DNA of 35,153 nucleotides. It comes from Lentisphaerae bacterium GWF2_38_69 (GTDB lineage: Bacteria; Verrucomicrobiota; Lentisphaeria; Victivallales; GWF2-38-69). Numbering within the stretch: position 1 is the first letter of the stretch; each line of letters opens with the position of its first letter. Position numbers and translations under genes: made by a program. The DNA lies in assembly GCA_001803205.1 (NCBI GenBank), contig MHBE01000016.1, forward strand, positions 1-35,153. Reading direction: 5' to 3'. Below the pieces are notes generated by a model that was not told the origin of the DNA, made no database searches, and saw nothing but the letters and a program-made list of their open reading frames with translations. This document shows positions 32,994 to 35,153 of this stretch, piece by piece.

Positions 32994-33711
32994 AGTATCT
33001 CTTTTAGTTATGGAAGAAAAAGGAAAAATTTATCGGGCAGCTAAAAATATTGGATTCAGTATATGTGAACACCAAAGTCCAGTACACTCAGATGACGAGA
33101 TTGAATTAGCCAAAAAAGCAGGACTTACAATTCCTGATAGTGTTTCTACAAATGAAATACATTGCACTAAAACAGCAATTTACGACATATCTACACATAT
33201 TTCAGATAAAAAACTAAAGACAGATCGAGCTACTGTTAGCAAAAAATATTACGATACAAAGCCTAAAGATGTATTGAAATACTTCCGAGACATCAAAAAA
33301 AAGAAAATAAACAAAGTAGCAGATGAACTCTTCGAACTATATAAAACTTTCTGTAAAGCTGAATTAGACTTAGACTTTAATAAAGGTAATTGTGAAGAAG
33401 CATTTTTGGAGTTTGTTAATGCTAAGGACAAGAGTTTGAAAATAATCAAAAAAGCTGACAATCTCTATAAAAAAATCTCAGCCGGAGTTAATAAAAAAGG
33501 AAAAACAATACTATCTCCAGATAAACAGGAAAAAGCACGAATCTATTTAAAGTCTTTGCGTGATAAAGGAATCGATTACACAAGAACAGATGATAAAAAT
33601 CTAAAAAGGGATATAAACCTTAAAAGCGCTACTGCTCAGACAGCAAATAAATTCAAAGTATGCAAAAAAACAATCCAAACCTACTTTCCTAAAAAAAACT
33701 TCAAGAAATAG
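32986..33711 (+). CDS. Unknown element-encoded protein, 241 aa
   Basis: The ATG at 32986 overlaps the integrase stop by 8 bases and has GGAG about nine bases upstream, so it is translated with the integrase. The product is strongly basic and lysine-rich, without signal peptide or membrane segment. Residues about 1-70 contain two CxxH-like spots (SICEHQ, then EIHC) but no clear zinc site. The middle is helical. The last 45 residues, including TANKFKVCKKTIQTYF, look like a helix-turn-helix. I do not recognise a family. A DNA-binding or integration-helper role fits its position and charge but is inferred. Confidence 0.75.
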   Translation: MNRVSLLVMEEKGKIYRAAKNIGFSICEHQSPVHSDDEIELAKKAGLTIPDSVSTNEIHCTKTAIYDISTHISDKKLKTDRATVSKKYYDTKPKDVLKYFRDIKKKKINKVADELFELYKTFCKAELDLDFNKGNCEEAFLEFVNAKDKSLKIIKKADNLYKKISAGVNKKGKTILSPDKQEKARIYLKSLRDKGIDYTRTDDKNLKRDINLKSATAQTANKFKVCKKTIQTYFPKKNFKK

Positions 33712-33901
33712 CATCGTTTAAACTATAATTCCATGCTGATGCAAAAAGCGAAATATATTTTGCTTTCTACATCGCTATCTATTTTATATTCTTACTGTTA
33801 CATCTTGATTGCTTCTGCATTGGTGTTATCCTAGGGGGTAGAAAACAGCGCGCCGTTTTCCAAAAACTAAATAACAATTTTTAGCAAAGGAAAACAACTC
33901 T
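33712..33901. promoter_or_regulatory. Element intergenic region with a 20-bp palindrome
   Basis: GAAAACAGCGCGCCGTTTTC at 33841-33860 is a palindrome with one mismatched pair, and CCTAGG sits just before it (33831-33836). It lies about 40 bases upstream of the excisionase-like gene, where a promoter and operator are expected. An AAAGGA ribosome site is near 33888. It is a plausible operator, with no direct evidence. Confidence 0.45.
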
Positions 33902-34201
33902 ATGCAAAAACAAACAATTAGCCCGGAACTATTAGCCGGAGCAGTAGGACTTTTACGCCCTTATTTCCAGAATCTAACCGCTGAAACCCTTATTCAGGGC
34001 ATTCAGTCAGCAACAGTTCAACAACAGCCGGAAAAAACAGAACTTCTCTCAAAAAGGGAATTTGGAAAACGCCGTGGCTGTTCCGAAATGACCATCCACC
34101 GACTTATAAAAAACGGAAAACTTCCATTTCTTAGGATTTCAAAACGGCTTGTTAAAATCCCTTCAACAGCTCTAAATATCGACTTCACGAGGGGAAAATA
34201 A
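33902..34201 (+). CDS. Excisionase-type helix-turn-helix protein, 99 aa
   Basis: The second half is a MerR/excisionase-like HTH: LLSKREFGKRRGCSEMTIHR (about 46-65), then LIKNGKLPFLRISKRLVKIP with the wing strand. The first 40 residues (SPELLAGAVGLLRPYFQNL) form a helical part that may make dimers. Such proteins bend DNA at attachment sites for excision or regulate early genes of elements. Its TAA stop shares a base with the next ATG, indicating coupled translation. Confidence 0.82.
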   Translation: MQKQTISPELLAGAVGLLRPYFQNLTAETLIQGIQSATVQQQPEKTELLSKREFGKRRGCSEMTIHRLIKNGKLPFLRISKRLVKIPSTALNIDFTRGK

Positions 34202-34509
34202 TGATAACTAAACCAGCTGATATCCAACACCTTGTTAATCAATTCCAACGCAGTTTAATAATTGAAGCATATAACTTATTATTAAAAAGTTCTGAAGATT
34301 TGAATAATGTCGGAATTTTTAATAAAAATCTTGAAATTGCAGAAGACCGTTTGGTCGAACTAATTTGGCTAACTTATGACTTCGCGAGTAAGGAAGAGTT
34401 GAAAGCTTTTTTTAAAGAGCGCAAGGAGTCAAACTCTGGTCGAGACTTAATGAAACTTCTCGATGCAATGTTCCATTCCACTGCTAATCAGGAGGTAAAA
34501 CATGACTGA
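34201..34509 (+). CDS. Small helical unknown protein of the element, 102 aa
   Basis: It starts on the last base of the previous stop codon and ends 8 bases inside the next gene, so it sits in a tightly coupled operon. The sequence is predicted to be nearly all helical, with mixed charge, a WLTYDFASKEELKAFFKE central helix and no cysteine, signal or membrane segment. I do not recognise the family. Its position between the HTH gene and the primase zinc-finger gene suggests a regulatory or replication accessory, inferred only. Confidence 0.7.
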   Translation: MITKPADIQHLVNQFQRSLIIEAYNLLLKSSEDLNNVGIFNKNLEIAEDRLVELIWLTYDFASKEELKAFFKERKESNSGRDLMKLLDAMFHSTANQEVKHD

Positions 34510-34771
34510 TTTATCAGCACTCAAGGCCAGAATCTCCTGCAGGGATGTTTTAACGCATAAAGGTATTCATCACCCTGCCAAAGGCAATGCTCCTTGCCCT
34601 ATTTGCGGTCATGGCACAAGTACACCTTGTTTTGGGATATACGGCAACGGGCAGCGTTATAAGTGCTTTTCATGTAATTCTGTCGGTGATCCGATAAGTC
34701 TTTACCAGGCGTTATTCAAATGCGATTTTAAGCAGGCTCTTGCAGCCCTGAAAGTGAGGGCTGGACTATGA
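34502..34771 (+). CDS. CHC2-type zinc-finger primase N-terminal protein, 89 aa
   Basis: AGGAGG lies six bases before the ATG. Residues about 32-60 contain the zinc ribbon of DnaG-type primases: CPICGH, then YKCFSCNSVGDPISLYQ, which matches CxxCxH and CxxC. The start MTDLSALKARISCRDVL is also DnaG-like. The protein stops after the zinc domain at 89 residues, where a primase would continue. The following gene encodes the TOPRIM part and overlaps by ATGA. Together they would recognise template DNA and start replication of the element. Confidence 0.87.
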   Translation: MTDLSALKARISCRDVLTHKGIHHPAKGNAPCPICGHGTSTPCFGIYGNGQRYKCFSCNSVGDPISLYQALFKCDFKQALAALKVRAGL

Positions 34772-35153
34772 AGTTTGAAGCAGAATATATTTATCGGAAT
34801 ACTGACGGTACACCACACGAAAAAGTTAAAAGAATTGCAGGAAAACAAGGCTTTCCGGTATTTCATTGGAAAAATGGGAAATGGGAGCCAGGAAAGGCAG
34901 AAAAAGCTCTTCCTTATCTGATAGGTTTATGGTTTAGAGAGATAAGAGCTCTTTTTGATGTTGAAGGTGAAAAAGATGCTGACATCCTTATAAAATTAGG
35001 CTTTCTTGCAACCTGTAACAGAGGCGGCGCCGGTAACTTTCAGCCTGAAATAGTGCAATATTACAAAGGCAGAACTGTCTATATCCTCAATGACAACGAT
35101 GTAAAAGGATTTTTTCATAGATACGATAGAATCAGGAAATTATATGGAACCGC
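34768..35153 (+). CDS. TOPRIM-domain primase-like protein, cut by the window edge
   Basis: ATG at 34768 overlaps the zinc-finger gene's TGA by four bases. The 128 visible residues have a short beta-rich start (YRNTDGTPHEKVKRIAG, then PVFHWKNGKWEPG) seen in element-borne primase-helicase proteins. A TOPRIM core follows: LFDVEGEKDADILIKLGF, TCNRGGAGNF and VYILNDNDVKG, giving the Glu (about 74) and Asp-x-Asp (about 113-115) metal ligands. A helicase or polymerase part may follow beyond the edge. It is probably the second half of a split primase. Confidence 0.85.
   Translation, partial: MKFEAEYIYRNTDGTPHEKVKRIAGKQGFPVFHWKNGKWEPGKAEKALPYLIGLWFREIRALFDVEGEKDADILIKLGFLATCNRGGAGNFQPEIVQYYKGRTVYILNDNDVKGFFHRYDRIRKLYGT

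Larger units (their letters stand above)
31530..35153 (+). mobile_element. Left end of an integrated element in tRNA-Leu(UAA); right end outside window
   Basis: The element begins at the broken tRNA-Leu and carries, all on the plus strand, integrase, an unknown gene, an excisionase-like HTH gene, a small unknown gene, a CHC2 zinc-finger gene and a TOPRIM gene cut by the edge. Several of these overlap. This is the layout of an integrative element or satellite prophage with its own replication start functions. No capsid, conjugation or cargo genes are in the visible part, so its class is open. The exact left border is only known to lie within or next to the anticodon arm. Confidence 0.78.

Overview
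This is a moderately AT-rich stretch of bacterial chromosome that runs into the left end of an integrated mobile element. The organism is a Gram-negative bacterium: it has two Sec-type lipoproteins with clear lipoboxes, periplasmic adaptor proteins, and a giant DUF4347 surface protein. The combination of a DUF4347 giant protein with HlyD-type adaptors and a PqqD-M50-HlyD membrane protein, together with an FtsA/FtsZ pair whose FtsZ is quite divergent, reminds me of the PVC group (Lentisphaerota-like) or a similar uncultured phylum. That placement is an inference. There is no rRNA or other strong phylogenetic marker in the window.

Region 1 (1-9044) is a surface-protein and export locus. A giant secreted-type protein runs off the left edge on the minus strand. 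It has an LEPR-XLL-like N-terminus, a DUF4347 domain, a parallel beta-helix and 113-residue tandem repeats. Divergent from it, on the plus strand, are a 79-residue protein of unknown function, a periplasmic HlyD-like adaptor with a signal peptide, a second HlyD protein with a cytoplasmic GAF-like domain, and a PqqD-M50-HlyD membrane protein. No ABC or RND pump is present in the window. I infer that these proteins may form a dedicated export or processing system for the giant protein.

Region 2 (9186-15064, minus strand) holds an orphan oligopeptide-binding lipoprotein and topoisomerase IV (parE-parC, overlapping). Intergenic repeats with many hairpins lie at the 3' ends of these genes and elsewhere (3868-4362, 9055-9185, 10851-10932, 15160-15273). 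Region 3 (15367-19021, minus strand) has a VapB-like antitoxin with a truncated PIN toxin, then glycogen phosphorylase followed by a one-domain asparaginase. Diverging from the phosphorylase are two tandem, closely related MFS sugar-type transporters, then a small acidic lipoprotein (19253-22779).

Region 4 (22808-29662) is housekeeping. A minus-strand STAS-tyrS-ftsA-ftsZ operon is followed by a plus-strand pair, an HD phosphohydrolase and mnmG. A TGS-uridine-kinase-like gene (minus strand) follows, then a transcription terminator and the 3' part of a tRNA-Leu(UAA) gene.

Region 5 (about 31530 to the right edge) is the start of an integrated element. It carries a tyrosine integrase, an unknown 241-residue protein overlapping it, an excisionase-type HTH protein, a small unknown protein, a CHC2 zinc-finger primase piece and, overlapping that, a TOPRIM protein cut by the window edge. 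The tRNA-Leu gene has lost its 5' half at the junction, which marks it as the attachment site. The intact tRNA should be found at the far end of the element.
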